Positions 11,426 to 22,095 of a DNA stretch of 64,000 bases are shown here, piece after piece. The notes below the pieces were generated by a model. That model was not told the origin of the DNA. It saw only the letters and a program-made list of their open reading frames with translations, and did not search any database. Origin of the DNA: Rhizobium sp. ASV20. GTDB taxonomy: Bacteria > Pseudomonadota > Alphaproteobacteria > Rhizobiales > Rhizobiaceae. The position numbers and the translations under genes were made by a program. How positions within the stretch are numbered: the first letter of the stretch is position 1; the number at the start of each line of letters is the position of its first letter. The stretch lies in assembly GCF_016429015.1 (NCBI RefSeq), contig NZ_JAELTU010000001.1, forward strand, positions 1-64,000, written 5' to 3'.

Positions 11426-12580
11426 ATGGTAAGCCGCGTTGAACGTGGGGCCTTGGCCGAATGGTTCTGGACCATCGACCGTGTATTTCTTGCCCTTTTC
11501 ATCCTGTTGATCGGTATCGGTTTCATGCTCTCCTTCGCCGCGTCGCCGGCGGTGGCGGAGCGCATCGGGCTTGAGCCGTTCCACTTCGTCAAGCGTCATG
11601 CCTTGTTCCTCGTTCCGGCGATCGCGGCGATGATCGGCATTTCCTTCATGACGCCCCGTCAGGTAAGGCGCACGGCGGTCATCCTGCTGATCGTTTCGCT
11701 GGCGATGATGCTTTTCGCACTGTTTTTCGGTATCGAGGTCAAAGGGTCGCGGCGTTGGGTCAACATCGCGGCGCTGTCGATCCAGCCGTCGGAATTCATG
11801 AAGCCGGCTTTCGTCGTCGTCTGCGCCTGGCTCTTTGCCGAGCATGCGCGGCAGCCGGAAATTCCTGGCAACCTTTTCGCCATTATTCTCTTCGGCATCG
11901 TCGTGGCGCTGCTTGTCGCTCAGCCTGACCTTGGGCAGACCATCCTGACGACGGCCGTCTGGGGTGGCATGTTCTTCATGGCGGGGATGCCCTGGCTCTG
12001 GATCATCGTCCTTGGCGGCTTCGGTGCGGGCGGGTTTGTCGCAGCCTACTACGTGTTCGATCACGTGGCGCAGCGCGTCAATAAATTCATGACCGGCGAA
12101 GGTGACACGTTCCAGGTGGATACGGCCAAGCAGGCGATCGTTCATGGTAACTGGTTCGGCGTTGGCCCAGGCGAGGGCGTCGTCAAGCGCATCATTCCTG
12201 ATGCCCATACCGACTTCATCTTTTCGGTCGCGGCCGAAGAATTCGGTGTGATCTTCTGCATGGTACTCGTCTGCATCTTCGCCTTCCTCGTGCTGCGCGG
12301 TCTGTCGCACGCCTACAAGGAGAAGAACGACTTCAACCGCTTTGCCGTTGCCGGCCTGGTGCTGCAGATCGGCATTCAGTCGATCATCAATATCGGCGTC
12401 AACCTGCAGCTTCTGCCGGCCAAGGGTATGACCCTGCCGCTGATTTCCTACGGTGGTTCGTCGATGACGGCGATCTGCGTAACGGCGGGGTTCATTCTGG
12501 CTCTCACGCGCCACCGCCCGGAAAAGCGAGCGCAAGATCGCAGCCAGTTCCGTGTGACGCACGGGCTGCCCGCGGAGTAA
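11426..12580 (+). CDS. ftsW: Septal SEDS glycosyltransferase FtsW
   Basis: Polytopic inner-membrane SEDS protein that polymerises septal glycan strands together with FtsI. 384 residues with about ten membrane segments. Family motifs include KGSRRWVNI, QPSEFMKPAFV and the C-terminal LPLISYGGSSM. Position between murD and murG is standard. A 171-nt gap follows before murG, the largest in the mraZ-murB block; it contains CCCC-gagtatt-GGGG (12717-12731) but I could not place a secure promoter. Confidence 0.95.
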   Translation: MVSRVERGALAEWFWTIDRVFLALFILLIGIGFMLSFAASPAVAERIGLEPFHFVKRHALFLVPAIAAMIGISFMTPRQVRRTAVILLIVSLAMMLFALFFGIEVKGSRRWVNIAALSIQPSEFMKPAFVVVCAWLFAEHARQPEIPGNLFAIILFGIVVALLVAQPDLGQTILTTAVWGGMFFMAGMPWLWIIVLGGFGAGGFVAAYYVFDHVAQRVNKFMTGEGDTFQVDTAKQAIVHGNWFGVGPGEGVVKRIIPDAHTDFIFSVAAEEFGVIFCMVLVCIFAFLVLRGLSHAYKEKNDFNRFAVAGLVLQIGIQSIINIGVNLQLLPAKGMTLPLISYGGSSMTAICVTAGFILALTRHRPEKRAQDRSQFRVTHGLPAE

Positions 12581-12751
12581 TCGTCGTGGATTTGCCTTTA
12601 CCCGCTCTCGTTTTCCCCACCCATTCTCCGGTCGCTTTTCCAGAAGCGGCGGGCTATGAGGGGGCTTGGTCCGCGCCGATGACGCGGTCGTGGCAACTTC
12701 CTATATTAGGGAGATGCCCCGAGTATTGGGGTGTTCGCGGGAGCGAAAATT

Positions 12752-13873
12752 ATGAGTAAAGGCATTGTCCTTCTTGCCGCCGGCGGAACCGGCGGTCACG
12801 TATTTCCGGCAGAAGCGCTGGCCTATAAGCTGAAGGAGCGCGGCTATTCCGTGCATCTCGTCACGGATAGCCGCGCCGAACGCTATGCCGGCAAATTCCC
12901 GGCCGACGAGATCCATGTCGTGCCGTCGGCAACGATCGGCTCGAAAAGCCCGTTGAAGGTTGCTGGTGCCCTGTGGAAGCTTTGGACGGGTATGCGCGCC
13001 GCGCGCAAGCTGATCCAGAGAATCAAGCCTGTCTGCGTCGTTGGTTTCGGCGGTTACCCCACAGTTCCGCCGCTGCTCGCCGCGACGCGCATGGGCGTGC
13101 CCTCGATGCTGCATGAGCAGAATGCCGTCATGGGCCGCGCCAACAAGATGCTGGCAACGCGAGTGCGTGCGATCGCCGGTGGGTTCCTGTCGGAAGACGG
13201 CGCATTCGCGGAGAAGACGGTCACGACGGGCAATCCCGTGCGTCCGGCCGTCATCGAAGCGGCCAAGCGGCCCTACATGCCTTCCGTTCCGGATGAACCA
13301 TTCAATCTCGTTGTGTTCGGCGGCAGCCAGGGCGCGCAGTATTTCTCCAAGGCGGTTCCGACCGCCATCAGTCTGCTGGAAGAGCCGCTGCGCAAGCGCC
13401 TGCGGATCACGCAACAGGTGCGCCCGGAAGATATGGAGACGGTCAACAGCTGCACGAGAAAGCTGGAGATGGGCGCAGATGTTGCGCCGTTCTTCACCGA
13501 TATGGCGGAGCGTATTGGCGCTGCACATCTGGTTCTCTGCCGTTCCGGTGCTTCCACCGTATCCGAACTGGCAGTCATCGGTCGCCCGGCGATTCTGGTG
13601 CCCTATCCGCATGCGCTCGATCACGATCAGGCCGCCAATGCGGCGGCGCTGGCGGCAACCGGTGGCGTCAAGGTGATCGCACAATCCGAACTGACACCGG
13701 AGAAGCTTTCCACGATCCTGCGTGGTTCCATGACTATGCCGGAAAAGCTCGCCAAGATGGCGGCGGCAGCCAAGCAGGCCGGCAAGCCTGATGCGGCAAA
13801 CTTGCTCGCCGACATGGTTGAAGCTATTGCCGGGGGACGTTCAATTCAGCAATTCAAGGGGGCAGGCGTATGA
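12752..13873 (+). CDS. murG: Undecaprenyldiphospho-muramoylpentapeptide beta-N-acetylglucosaminyltransferase
   Basis: Peripheral inner-membrane GT28 enzyme that converts lipid I to lipid II. 373 residues with the N-terminal G-loop [16 protein letters not shown], a central [14 protein letters not shown] donor-domain motif, and [11 protein letters not shown] plus [14 protein letters not shown] in the UDP-GlcNAc site. I chose ATG at 12752, preceded by gggag; a GTG 21 nt upstream is also in frame. The last 4 nt overlap murC (ATGA). Confidence 0.95.
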   Translation: MSKGIVLLAAGGTGGHVFPAEALAYKLKERGYSVHLVTDSRAERYAGKFPADEIHVVPSATIGSKSPLKVAGALWKLWTGMRAARKLIQRIKPVCVVGFGGYPTVPPLLAATRMGVPSMLHEQNAVMGRANKMLATRVRAIAGGFLSEDGAFAEKTVTTGNPVRPAVIEAAKRPYMPSVPDEPFNLVVFGGSQGAQYFSKAVPTAISLLEEPLRKRLRITQQVRPEDMETVNSCTRKLEMGADVAPFFTDMAERIGAAHLVLCRSGASTVSELAVIGRPAILVPYPHALDHDQAANAAALAATGGVKVIAQSELTPEKLSTILRGSMTMPEKLAKMAAAAKQAGKPDAANLLADMVEAIAGGRSIQQFKGAGV

Positions 13874-15285
13874 AGCTGCCGAAGGCAATCGGCCTTGTGC
13901 ATTTTATCGGTATCGGTGGTATCGGGATGAGCGGTATCGCCGAGGTCTTGCATAACCTCGGTCATCGCGTACAGGGATCCGACCAGTCGGAAAGTGCCAA
14001 CGTGCAACGGCTGCGCGACAAGGGCATTCCGGTTCATATCGGTCACAAGGCGGAAAACCTCGGCGACGCCGAAGTTGTGGTCGTTTCCACGGCAATCAAG
14101 AAGAGCAATCCCGAGCTTGTGGCCGCGCGCGAAAAGTTGCTGCCGGTGGTGCGTCGCGCCGAAATGCTGGCCGAATTGATGCGCTTCCGCAATGCGATCG
14201 CAATCGGCGGCACCCACGGCAAGACGACGACCACGTCGCTCGTGGCGACGCTGCTGGAAGCCGGCGGGCTCGATCCGACCGTCATCAACGGCGGCATCAT
14301 CAATGCCTATGGCACCAATGCGCGCATGGGTGAGGGCGAATGGATGGTGGTCGAGGCCGACGAATCCGACGGCACCTTCCTTAAGCTGCCCGCCGACGTC
14401 GCTGTCGTTACCAATATCGATCCGGAGCATCTGGACCATTACGGCAATTTCGATGCCGTCCGCGCCGCGTTCCGCCAGTTCGTCGAGAATGTGCCTTTCT
14501 ACGGCTTCGGCGTCATGTGCATCGACCATCCGGAAGTGCAGGCACTCGTCGGGCGCATCGAGGACCGCAAGGTCATTACCTATGGTGAGAACCCGCAGGC
14601 GGACGTGCGCTTCATGAATGTGCGCATCGATGGAACGCGTTCGTTGTTCGATGTTGAGATTCGCAGGCGCCGCACCGGCAAGGTGATCCATATCAAGGAT
14701 CTCGTCATGCCGATGCCCGGACGTCATAATATTTCCAATGCGACAGCAGCCGTTGCCGTTGCCAACCGGCTCGGTATTTCCAGCGAGGCGATTGCCAAGG
14801 GGCTGGCGTCCTTCGGCGGCGTCAAGCGCCGTTTCACGCTGACCGGCGAATGGAACGGGGTCAAGGTTTTCGACGACTACGGTCATCATCCCGTCGAGAT
14901 CAAGGCTGTGCTGAAGGCTGCCCGCGAGGCTTGCAAGGGCCGTGTCATCGCCGTGCACCAGCCGCATCGTTATACGCGCCTGTCGAGCCTCTTCGAAGAG
15001 TTCGCTGCGTGCTTCAACGATGCCGACAGCATCTTCCTGGCGCCGGTCTATGCCGCCGGTGAGGATCCCATCGAAGGCGCGGATTCGCAGACACTCGTGT
15101 CGCGCATCAAGGCCGGTGGCCACCGCGACGCGCGGTATCTGCCGTCACAGGAAGATCTTGCCGCCATGGTTGCAGAGATTGCGCGGCCGGGTGATTTTGT
15201 GGTTTTGTTGGGGGCTGGCAGCATCACATATTGGGCAGCGTCATTGCCAAAGGAATTGGAAGGCCTATCGGGTAAGTCCGCATGA
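13870..15285 (+). CDS. murC: UDP-N-acetylmuramate--L-alanine ligase
   Basis: First Mur ligase of the stem peptide pathway. 471 residues: N-terminal [16 protein letters not shown] fold, ATP P-loop GGTHGKTTT (113-121), [11 protein letters not shown] central motif and C-terminal [10 protein letters not shown] and PHRYTR motifs, all diagnostic of MurC. ATGA overlap with both murG upstream and murB downstream indicates tight coupling of this trio. Confidence 0.96.
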   Translation: MKLPKAIGLVHFIGIGGIGMSGIAEVLHNLGHRVQGSDQSESANVQRLRDKGIPVHIGHKAENLGDAEVVVVSTAIKKSNPELVAAREKLLPVVRRAEMLAELMRFRNAIAIGGTHGKTTTTSLVATLLEAGGLDPTVINGGIINAYGTNARMGEGEWMVVEADESDGTFLKLPADVAVVTNIDPEHLDHYGNFDAVRAAFRQFVENVPFYGFGVMCIDHPEVQALVGRIEDRKVITYGENPQADVRFMNVRIDGTRSLFDVEIRRRRTGKVIHIKDLVMPMPGRHNISNATAAVAVANRLGISSEAIAKGLASFGGVKRRFTLTGEWNGVKVFDDYGHHPVEIKAVLKAAREACKGRVIAVHQPHRYTRLSSLFEEFAACFNDADSIFLAPVYAAGEDPIEGADSQTLVSRIKAGGHRDARYLPSQEDLAAMVAEIARPGDFVVLLGAGSITYWAASLPKELEGLSGKSA

Positions 15286-16256
15286 AACAGGTAAATGGAG
15301 AAAAGCTTCTGGCGTCGCTCGGCGACAGTGTCAAGGATATCAGGGGACGGCTCACGCCGGACGCGCCGATGGATCGCGTCACGTGGTTCCGCGCCGGCGG
15401 ATTGGCGGAACTTATGTTCCAGCCGCACGATACCGACGATCTGATCGCGTTTCTGAAGATCCTGCCGGAAGAGGTGCCGCTGACGGTCGTCGGCGTTGGG
15501 TCGAATATTCTGGTGCGCGATGGCGGCATTCCGGGCGTCGTGCTCAGGCTTTCGGCCAAGGGCTTTGGCGCAGTCGAGCTTGCGGGCGAGAACCGCATTC
15601 TGGCTGGGGCGATCTGCCCGGACAAGCATGTCGCGGCCATGGCGATGGATAACGGCATCGGCGGTTTCCATTTTTACTACGGTATTCCGGGCAGCATTGG
15701 CGGCGCGGCTCGCATGAACGCCGGCGCCAATGGCGCCGAGACGCGCGAGCGTGTTGTCGAAGTGCATGCGATCGACCGCAAGGGCGACAAGCATGTCCTG
15801 ACGAATGCTGAGATGGGCTACAGCTACAGGCATTCCGGTGCTTCCGACGATCTGATCTTCACGCATGTCCTGTTCGAAGGCTATCCGGAAGACCGCGCCA
15901 AGATCCGAGCTGAAATGGATGCCGTGCGCGCGCATCGTGAGACGGTGCAGCCCATTCGCGAGAAGACCGGCGGTTCGACCTTCAAGAATCCAGAGGGTCT
16001 TTCCGCCTGGAAGCTGATCGACGAAGCAGGCTGCCGTGGTCTTGTCATTGGCGGTGCGCAGATGTCGTCGCTGCACTGCAATTTCATGATCAACATGGAG
16101 CAGGCAACCGGTTATGACCTCGAATATCTCGGCGAACAGGTCCGCCGCGAAGTGTTCGAAAATTCCGGCGTGAAACTGGAATGGGAAATCAAGCGCCTCG
16201 GCCAGTTCATGCCTGGCCGCGAGGTTCGCCCGTTTCAGGGTGTCACGACGGAATAG
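15282..16256 (+). CDS. murB: UDP-N-acetylenolpyruvoylglucosamine reductase
   Basis: FAD/NADPH-dependent reductase completing UDP-MurNAc. 324 residues. Visible are NTFR-equivalent TWFRAGG (34-40), the FAD-binding [12 protein letters not shown] (71-82), [17 protein letters not shown], and [10 protein letters not shown] containing the likely proton donor Ser232. It lacks the extended loop of type I enzymes, fitting type II MurB. Last gene of the first dcw block; a strong terminator follows. Confidence 0.95.
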   Translation: MKQVNGEKLLASLGDSVKDIRGRLTPDAPMDRVTWFRAGGLAELMFQPHDTDDLIAFLKILPEEVPLTVVGVGSNILVRDGGIPGVVLRLSAKGFGAVELAGENRILAGAICPDKHVAAMAMDNGIGGFHFYYGIPGSIGGAARMNAGANGAETRERVVEVHAIDRKGDKHVLTNAEMGYSYRHSGASDDLIFTHVLFEGYPEDRAKIRAEMDAVRAHRETVQPIREKTGGSTFKNPEGLSAWKLIDEAGCRGLVIGGAQMSSLHCNFMINMEQATGYDLEYLGEQVRREVFENSGVKLEWEIKRLGQFMPGREVRPFQGVTTE

Positions 16257-16295
16257 GCATCACTAATCGTGCCGCAGTTCATAAATTGATTCAAC

Positions 16296-16324
16296 AAAAA
16301 GGCCGGGTTTCGACCCGGCCTTTT
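16296..16324 (+). terminator. Terminator after murB, shared with the convergent transporter
   Basis: GGCCGGGT (16301-16308), loop TTCG, ACCCGGCC (16313-16320) followed by TTTT and preceded by AAAAA, so it can act in both directions between the convergent murB and transporter genes. Confidence 0.9.
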
Positions 16325-16345
16325 CAATTGGTTATGGCGAAATGT

Positions 16346-17677
16346 TCAGATCTCGTCGTTGCCCGACAGCAGGATGCCGATCAGTGAAAGAATGGCGGCG
16401 GCGGCCAGATAATAGCCGACGTAGACCAGGCCATAATTCGTCGCGAGCCATGTGGCGATGTAGGGCGCGAGAGATGCGCCGACGATGCCGCCGAGATTGA
16501 AGGTCATCGAAGCACCGGTATAGCGCACGGTGGTCGGGAAGGGCGCAGCCAGGGCGGCGCCAATCGGACCGTAGGTGAAGCCCATCAAGGCCAGGCCGAT
16601 GATCGAGCACGCGAAGGCGCCTGCAAGGCCGGCGGTCAACAGCGATGAGTAGAACAGGCCGAAGATCAAGATGCCGACGGTCGTCAGGATCAGAACCAGG
16701 CGACGCGAATAGCGGTCAGACAACAGCCCCGAAACCGGGATCATCAGGCCGAAGAACACGACGCCGACGAGCTGGACGACCAGGAACTGACCCTGCGTGT
16801 AGCCAAGGCCCAGCGGCAGCGGACCATCTCCTGGGGGACGGGTGCCCCAGCTCAGCGTAAAGGCGGTCATCAGGTAGAACAGCACGAAGGTCGCGACGGC
16901 GATGATGGTGCCGAGGATGAGGCTGCGGAAGTGCGAGCGGAAGATGACCGCGATCGGAACCGAAACGCGTTCTTCCTTTTCGATTGCGCGCTGGAATTCC
17001 GGGGTTTCCGTGATCTTCAGGCGGACATAGAGGCCGACGGCGACGAGTACGACGCTGATCAGGAAGGGGACGCGCCAGCCGTAGCTGAGGAAGTCCGCAT
17101 CGGTCATGGTCTCGCGCAGGATCAGGAAAAGGCCAGCCGAGAGGATGAAGCCGATCGGTGCGCCAAGCTGCGGGAACATCGCATACCAGCTGCGCTTGCC
17201 TTCCGGAGCGTTTTCCGTGGCGAGCAGCACGGCGCCGCCCCATTCCCCGCCAAGGCCGAGGCCCTGACCGAGGCGGCAAAGCGCGAGCAATATCGGGGCA
17301 AGAACGCCGATCGAGGCATAGGTCGGCAGCAGGCCGATCACGACGGTCGACAGGCCCATGGTCATCAAGGCCGCAACGAGGGTTGCCTTGCGCCCGATCC
17401 GATCGCCGAAATGACCAAATATCATGGCGCCGATCGGGCGTGCGAAGAAGGCGATGGAGAAGGTTGCGAAGGACTGCAGCGTTGCGGAAGTCGGGTCGCT
17501 TGCGGGGAAAAACAGCTTCGGGAAGACGATAACCGCCGCCGTCGCATAAACGTAGAAATCGAAAAATTCGATCGTTGTGCCGATAAGGCTCGCGATCAGA
17601 ACACGTGCCGGGGAGTTGGCAACTTTATTGTTCGATGACGAGGGGCTCGGCGATAAAGGAGATATCGCGTCAGTCAT
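16346..17677 (-). CDS. MFS transporter, metabolite:H+ symporter (MHS) family
   Basis: Twelve-helix inner-membrane transporter of the MHS group, whose members take up carboxylates such as shikimate, alpha-ketoglutarate or proline/betaine by proton symport. 443 residues. Diagnostic features are GTTIEFFDFYVYATAA in helix 1, the loop 2-3 signature GHFGDRIGRK, and RLGQGLGLGGEWGGAV in helix 4. The substrate cannot be assigned from sequence. It is transcribed against the dcw cluster and lies between murB and the aquaporin, an unusual place for a transporter. Confidence 0.88.
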   Translation of the reverse strand: MTDAISPLSPSPSSSNNKVANSPARVLIASLIGTTIEFFDFYVYATAAVIVFPKLFFPASDPTSATLQSFATFSIAFFARPIGAMIFGHFGDRIGRKATLVAALMTMGLSTVVIGLLPTYASIGVLAPILLALCRLGQGLGLGGEWGGAVLLATENAPEGKRSWYAMFPQLGAPIGFILSAGLFLILRETMTDADFLSYGWRVPFLISVVLVAVGLYVRLKITETPEFQRAIEKEERVSVPIAVIFRSHFRSLILGTIIAVATFVLFYLMTAFTLSWGTRPPGDGPLPLGLGYTQGQFLVVQLVGVVFFGLMIPVSGLLSDRYSRRLVLILTTVGILIFGLFYSSLLTAGLAGAFACSIIGLALMGFTYGPIGAALAAPFPTTVRYTGASMTFNLGGIVGASLAPYIATWLATNYGLVYVGYYLAAAAILSLIGILLSGNDEI

Positions 17678-17930
17678 GATCCCACCAATTTGGACGATGC
17701 TAAGGGCTGCTTAGCGGACAAACCGTGTCCTAGCGCAATTTTTGTTCGGCGCAAACGTCGACTACGCAAGAAATCAACGGTTGTATGCTATTATTTAGCC
17801 GTAATTGTTGATTCGCGAGCAATTGGGCGAATGTCTGCCACAGTGTCGGCGTGTTTCCGGCGAGTTCTCCCGGAATCTTTTTCAGAAACGGCTGATTTTC
17901 GTTGCGATTGAGGGCAAAGGGGAAGTCTTC

Positions 17931-18617
17931 ATGCAGAAAAAGCTTTTGGCTGAATTTCTTGGAACATTCTGGCTCGTATTTGGCGGCTGCGGCAGCGCGA
18001 TTTTCGCTGCGGCATTTCCGAGCCTAGGTATCGGTTTTCTTGGCGTTGCATTCGCGTTCGGTCTGACCGTGCTGACAATGGCCTTTGCCGTCGGCGGCAT
18101 ATCGGGCGGACATTTCAATCCAGCCGTGTCGGTTGGCCTGACCGTAGCTGGCCGCTTTCCCGCCGGGCAGCTCATTCCCTATATCATCGCGCAGGTCATC
18201 GGTGCCATCGTCGCGGCAGCCGTGCTCTATCTGATTGCAAGCGGCAAGGCAGATTTCCAGCTCGGCGGTTTTGCTGCCAATGGTTATGGCGAGCATTCGC
18301 CGGGCGGCTACTCCATGGTCTCGGCCCTGGTAGCTGAAATAGTGCTGACCTTGTTCTTCCTCGTCGTGATTCTCGGATCGACGAGCAGCAAGGTGCCGGC
18401 CGGCTTTGCGCCGATCGCCATCGGCTTGAGCCTGACGCTCATCCATCTGATTTCGATCCCCATCACCAACACGTCAGTCAATCCGGCCCGTTCGACAGGG
18501 CAGGCTCTGTTCGTGGGCGGTTGGGCGTTGCAGCAGCTTTGGCTGTTCTGGGTTGCTCCGATTGTGGGCGGTGCCCTGGGCGGAATCGTCTGGAAGCTGG
18601 TCGACGACAGCGAATAA
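17931..18617 (+). CDS. aqpZ: Aquaporin Z-type water channel
   Basis: Inner-membrane water channel of the MIP family, 228 residues with six helices. Both half-helix NPA boxes are present: NPA at 63-65 (GGHFNPAVS) and at 184-186 (VNPARS), with the selectivity-filter Arg directly after the second NPA. The ATG at 17931 follows aaggggaag; the frame is open further upstream but without family similarity. It is monocistronic, with its own terminator, between the transporter and ddl. Confidence 0.93.
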   Translation: MQKKLLAEFLGTFWLVFGGCGSAIFAAAFPSLGIGFLGVAFAFGLTVLTMAFAVGGISGGHFNPAVSVGLTVAGRFPAGQLIPYIIAQVIGAIVAAAVLYLIASGKADFQLGGFAANGYGEHSPGGYSMVSALVAEIVLTLFFLVVILGSTSSKVPAGFAPIAIGLSLTLIHLISIPITNTSVNPARSTGQALFVGGWALQQLWLFWVAPIVGGALGGIVWKLVDDSE

Positions 18618-18644
18618 AATCAGCCTGCGTTTTTAAGGGGTTCT

Positions 18645-18680
18645 GGCCCGTATCGGAGAATCCGGTGCGGGCCTCTTTGT
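18645..18680 (+). terminator. Terminator after aqpZ
   Basis: A 13-bp stem (18645-18657 with 18661-18673, two G-T wobbles) with a GAA loop, followed by TCTTTGTTT. It separates aqpZ from the ddl-ftsQAZ block, implying that block has its own promoter in 18681-18920. Confidence 0.9.
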
Positions 18681-18821
18681 TTAAAAAAACTAAATGTAGC
18701 GATTTCAAAAGTAGCAACTCTCTGAATCTAATGGCAGAATTCTCTATATCCATTTGATTCGAATGGTTTGAGCATCGCTGGAACGGCGGGAAAGTTAACG
18801 AAAGTAAACGCTTCATTAACC

Positions 18822-18836
18822 TTAATGTCGTTCTAA
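18822..18836 (+). promoter_or_regulatory. Candidate CtrA box upstream of ddl-ftsQAZ
   Basis: TTAA-TGTCGTT-CTAA matches seven of eight fixed positions of TTAA-N7-TTAA. Extra TTAA half-sites occur at 18795-18798 and 18816-18819. It lies 85 nt before ddl in a stretch more AT-rich than its surroundings, a good place for the promoter of the second dcw block. Function is inferred. Confidence 0.4.
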
Positions 18837-18920
18837 TCGGCCTATTGAACGAGGGGCGAGAATCGCTGTTAGGCGAGGCCTCGCAAAAGCAGAGCAGAGA
18901 CCGCGAGGTCGGGGGTATTA

Positions 18921-19847
18921 ATGGGTGCCAAGCATGTGGCTGTCCTTATGGGCGGATTTTCCTCGGAGAGGCCTGTCAGCCTTTCCTCGGGAAAGGCATG
19001 TGCTGATGCTCTCGAGGCCGAAGGCTTCCGGATTACCTGCGTCGATGTCGATCACGAAGTTGCCAGCCGCCTGACCGAACTGAAGCCGGATGTCGTCTTC
19101 AATGCGCTGCATGGTCCGTTCGGCGAGGATGGCACCATTCAGGGCATCCTCGAATATCTGCAAATTCCTTACACTCATTCCGGCGTGCTTGCTTCTGCCC
19201 TTGCGATGGATAAAGCGCGAGCGAAGACGGTTGCGGCCGCTGCCGGCATTCCGGTCGCAACGTCACTCGTCATGGATCGCTTCGGCATCGTTGGCGAGCA
19301 TCCGATGAAGCCGCCTTATGTCGTCAAGCCGGTGCGCGAAGGGTCAAGCTTCGGTGTCGTCATCGTCAAGGAAGATCAGGCGCATCCGCCGCAGATCGTT
19401 ACGTCTGCCGAATGGCGGTATGGCGACGAGGTGCTGGTCGAGCGTTACATTCACGGCCGTGAGCTGACCTGTGGGGTCATGGGTGGCAAGGTTCTTGGGG
19501 TTACCGAGATCGTGCCGCTCGGCCACAGCTTCTACGACTATGATGCCAAGTATGCCAAAGGTGGATCAAAACACGTCCTTCCGGCAGAAATTTCACCGAA
19601 TCTTTACCAAAAGATACAAACATTATCGTTAAGGGCGCATGAAGCTATCGGCTGCCGCGGCGTCAGTCGATCTGACTTCCGTTTCGATGATCGCTTTTCC
19701 GAAGAAGGTGAACTTGTCTGGCTTGAAGTCAACACTCAGCCCGGCATGACCCCTACCTCGCTGGTGCCCGAAATGGCCGCTCATGCTGGCTACTCGTTTG
19801 GTGAATTTCTCCGGTGGATGGTGGAGGACGCGTCTTGTTTGCGCTGA
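18921..19847 (+). CDS. ddl: D-alanine--D-alanine ligase
   Basis: Cytoplasmic ATP-grasp ligase that makes D-Ala-D-Ala for MurF. 308 residues. [14 protein letters not shown] (8-21) is the N-terminal family motif, [12 protein letters not shown] binds ATP/substrate, [15 protein letters not shown] is the grasp-loop lysine region, and [15 protein letters not shown] is the metal-binding end motif. The ATG follows a strong gtcgggggt site. Its end overlaps the ftsQ start by 13 nt with the chosen ftsQ start. Confidence 0.96.
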   Translation: MGAKHVAVLMGGFSSERPVSLSSGKACADALEAEGFRITCVDVDHEVASRLTELKPDVVFNALHGPFGEDGTIQGILEYLQIPYTHSGVLASALAMDKARAKTVAAAAGIPVATSLVMDRFGIVGEHPMKPPYVVKPVREGSSFGVVIVKEDQAHPPQIVTSAEWRYGDEVLVERYIHGRELTCGVMGGKVLGVTEIVPLGHSFYDYDAKYAKGGSKHVLPAEISPNLYQKIQTLSLRAHEAIGCRGVSRSDFRFDDRFSEEGELVWLEVNTQPGMTPTSLVPEMAAHAGYSFGEFLRWMVEDASCLR

Positions 19848-20767
19848 CGCTCAAAAATATGAGACGGTCCCGTCATCGCGTCCCGCTCGCTATCGACGAT
19901 GTGGAGGATGCGTTCGTATTGCCGCGCCCTCTGCGTCGCGCCGTTCGCTTTCTGGTGAGCCTCGGCTCTGGCCGCATCAATATTCCTGCGCATACCGGCA
20001 CGGTCGCGACCTTCATGCTCTTTGGTGCAACGGCCCTCTACGGCATGTCGGTCGGCGGTCACAGCCAGGCCGTTGCTGAGGCGACGACGTCGGCTGCCGG
20101 GTTCGCCATCGAAGACGTGAAAGTCTCCGGCAATGACGAGACCTCCGAAATCGAGATCCTGCAGCTGCTCGGTCTTGATGGGACGACTTCGCTCGTTGCG
20201 CTCAACGCAGACGCTGCCCGTCAGAAGATTGCCAATCTGCCCTGGGTTCAGAATGTCGAGGTTCGCAAGGTCTATCCGAAGACCGTCGAAGTGAAGCTGA
20301 AGGAACGCAAGGCCTATGCCATCTGGCAGCATGGTGCAGAGCTCTCGCTGATCCAGAAGGACGGCAGCGTGATTGCGCCGCTGCGTGACAACAAATTTGC
20401 GAAGCTGCCGCTGTTCGTTGGTCGTGATGCCGAGACGGCAGCTGCTTCTATTGATGATGCATTCGCCAAGTGGCCAGATGTTCGCAGTCATGTGAAGGCA
20501 TTCGTGCGCGTCGCTGGTCGCCGCTGGGATCTGTATCTCGACAACGGCGTGATCGTCCGGTTGCCGGAAGACAATATTGATGGCGCGCTGGCTCGTCTGA
20601 CCAAGCTGGACAAGGATCAGAATCTTCTGCAGCGCGACATCGCCGCCGTGGATCTTCGTCTCGCAGACCGCACGGCAATAGAATTGACCCCCGACGCAAC
20701 GCTCCGCCGCCAGGCCGCGGTGGATGCAAGAAACAAGGCTTTGAAGAAAGCAGGGCAGGATACATGA
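19835..20767 (+). CDS. ftsQ: Cell division protein FtsQ
   Basis: Bitopic divisome protein linking FtsB/FtsL to the rest of the septal machinery. About 310 residues: basic cytoplasmic region, one membrane segment ([18 protein letters not shown]), a POTRA domain ([21 protein letters not shown] up to [17 protein letters not shown]) and a beta-rich FtsQ domain. I favour TTG at 19835 (protein MFALTLKN...) because ggagg lies about 9 nt upstream and rhizobial FtsQ proteins start similarly; an ATG at 19814 would add seven Gly-rich residues. The ATGA end overlaps ftsA. Confidence 0.9.
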   Translation: MFALTLKNMRRSRHRVPLAIDDVEDAFVLPRPLRRAVRFLVSLGSGRINIPAHTGTVATFMLFGATALYGMSVGGHSQAVAEATTSAAGFAIEDVKVSGNDETSEIEILQLLGLDGTTSLVALNADAARQKIANLPWVQNVEVRKVYPKTVEVKLKERKAYAIWQHGAELSLIQKDGSVIAPLRDNKFAKLPLFVGRDAETAAASIDDAFAKWPDVRSHVKAFVRVAGRRWDLYLDNGVIVRLPEDNIDGALARLTKLDKDQNLLQRDIAAVDLRLADRTAIELTPDATLRRQAAVDARNKALKKAGQDT

Positions 20768-22095
20768 GCTTATTCGGTTCGTCTCATTTCGGCCTGCCTC
20801 GGTTGAAGCCGCTGTCCTCCAAGCGGTCGCATATCGTGTCGGTTCTCGATATCGGTTCGACGAAAGTCGTCTGCATGATCGGCCGGCTGACGCCGCGCGA
20901 GGAGAGCCAGGTTCTCCCGAACCGCACGCACAATATCGAAATCATCGGCATCGGCCATCAGCGTTCTCGCGGCATCAAGACCGGCGTGATCGCTGACCTC
21001 GATGCTCTGGAAGGCGTCGTCCGGCTTTCCGTCGATGCGGCTGAGCGCATGGCTGGCCTCACCGTCGATAGCCTGATCGTCAACGTCTCCGCTGGAAGGC
21101 TGGGCAGCGACATCTACACCGCGACCATCGATCTCGGCGGCCAGGAAGTCGAATCCAACGATCTCAAGAAGGTATTGGCCGCCGCTTGCCAGCAGTCGAT
21201 CCGCCAGGAGCGCGCCGTGCTGCATTCGCTCGCGACGGGCTATTCGCTAGATGGCGAGCGTGGCATTCGCGATCCGCTGGCGATGTTCGGCGATGCGCTT
21301 GGTGTCGACATGCATGTGGTGACGGCCGAACGTGCGGCGCTCCGTAACCTCGAGCTTTGCATCAACCGCGCGCATCTTTCGGTCGAAGGCATGGTGGCGA
21401 CGCCTTATGCCAGCGGTCTTGCTGCTCTCGTCGACGACGAAGTCGAGCTCGGCTGCGCCGCGATCGACATGGGCGGCGGCACGACGACGATTTCGGTCTT
21501 TGCCGAGGGCAAGCTGGTGCACACCGATGCTGTCAGCCTTGGTGGCCATCACGTCACCACGGATCTTGCACGCGGCCTTTCCACCCGTATCGAAGATGCG
21601 GAACGTCTGAAGGTGGTTCATGCATCGGCGCTCGCAAATTCTTCGGAAGAGCGCGAATTGATTTCCATCCCGCCGATCGGCGAAGACGAGCGTGACCAGC
21701 CGACACAGGTGCCGAAGGCGCTGGTGTCGCGCATCGTCAAGGCTCGCATCGAGGAAACCCTCGAGCTCATTCGCGATCGCATCCAGCGTTCGGGTTTCAG
21801 CCCGATCGTCGGCAAGCGCGTCGTCCTCACGGGCGGCGCCAGCCAGCTGACCGGCCTGCCTGACGTGGCGCGCCGGGTTCTTGCCCGAAACGTCCGCATC
21901 GGTCGCCCGATGGGCGTATCCGGCTTGCCGACGGCGGCCAAGGGGCCGGCCTTCTCGACCGCGGTTGGTCTGATGATCTATCCGCAGGTCGCGGACATGG
22001 AGACACATGCGCCGAGCAGCGGCCTGCTCTCGTCGCTTGGGGGTAACAACAGTCGGATCGGTCGTGTGGGCCAATGGCTGAAAGAGAGTTTTTGA
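20764..22095 (+). CDS. ftsA: Cell division protein FtsA
   Basis: Actin-like ATPase that tethers FtsZ to the membrane. 443 residues with VSVLDIGSTKVVCMIG (phosphate 1), the inserted 1C domain, AAIDMGGGTTTISVF (phosphate 2) and VVLTGGASQLTGLPDVA (adenosine motif). The C-terminus GRVGQWLKESF is the amphipathic membrane-targeting helix. N-terminal extension of about 25 residues before the first motif. It overlaps ftsQ by 4 nt; a 102-nt gap separates it from ftsZ. Confidence 0.96.
   Translation: MSLFGSSHFGLPRLKPLSSKRSHIVSVLDIGSTKVVCMIGRLTPREESQVLPNRTHNIEIIGIGHQRSRGIKTGVIADLDALEGVVRLSVDAAERMAGLTVDSLIVNVSAGRLGSDIYTATIDLGGQEVESNDLKKVLAAACQQSIRQERAVLHSLATGYSLDGERGIRDPLAMFGDALGVDMHVVTAERAALRNLELCINRAHLSVEGMVATPYASGLAALVDDEVELGCAAIDMGGGTTTISVFAEGKLVHTDAVSLGGHHVTTDLARGLSTRIEDAERLKVVHASALANSSEERELISIPPIGEDERDQPTQVPKALVSRIVKARIEETLELIRDRIQRSGFSPIVGKRVVLTGGASQLTGLPDVARRVLARNVRIGRPMGVSGLPTAAKGPAFSTAVGLMIYPQVADMETHAPSSGLLSSLGGNNSRIGRVGQWLKESF

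Noticed and set aside
18806-18826. Additional full CtrA box from the TTAA half-sites at 18795 and 18816
   Set aside because: The half-sites are 21 nt apart, not the required 11 nt.
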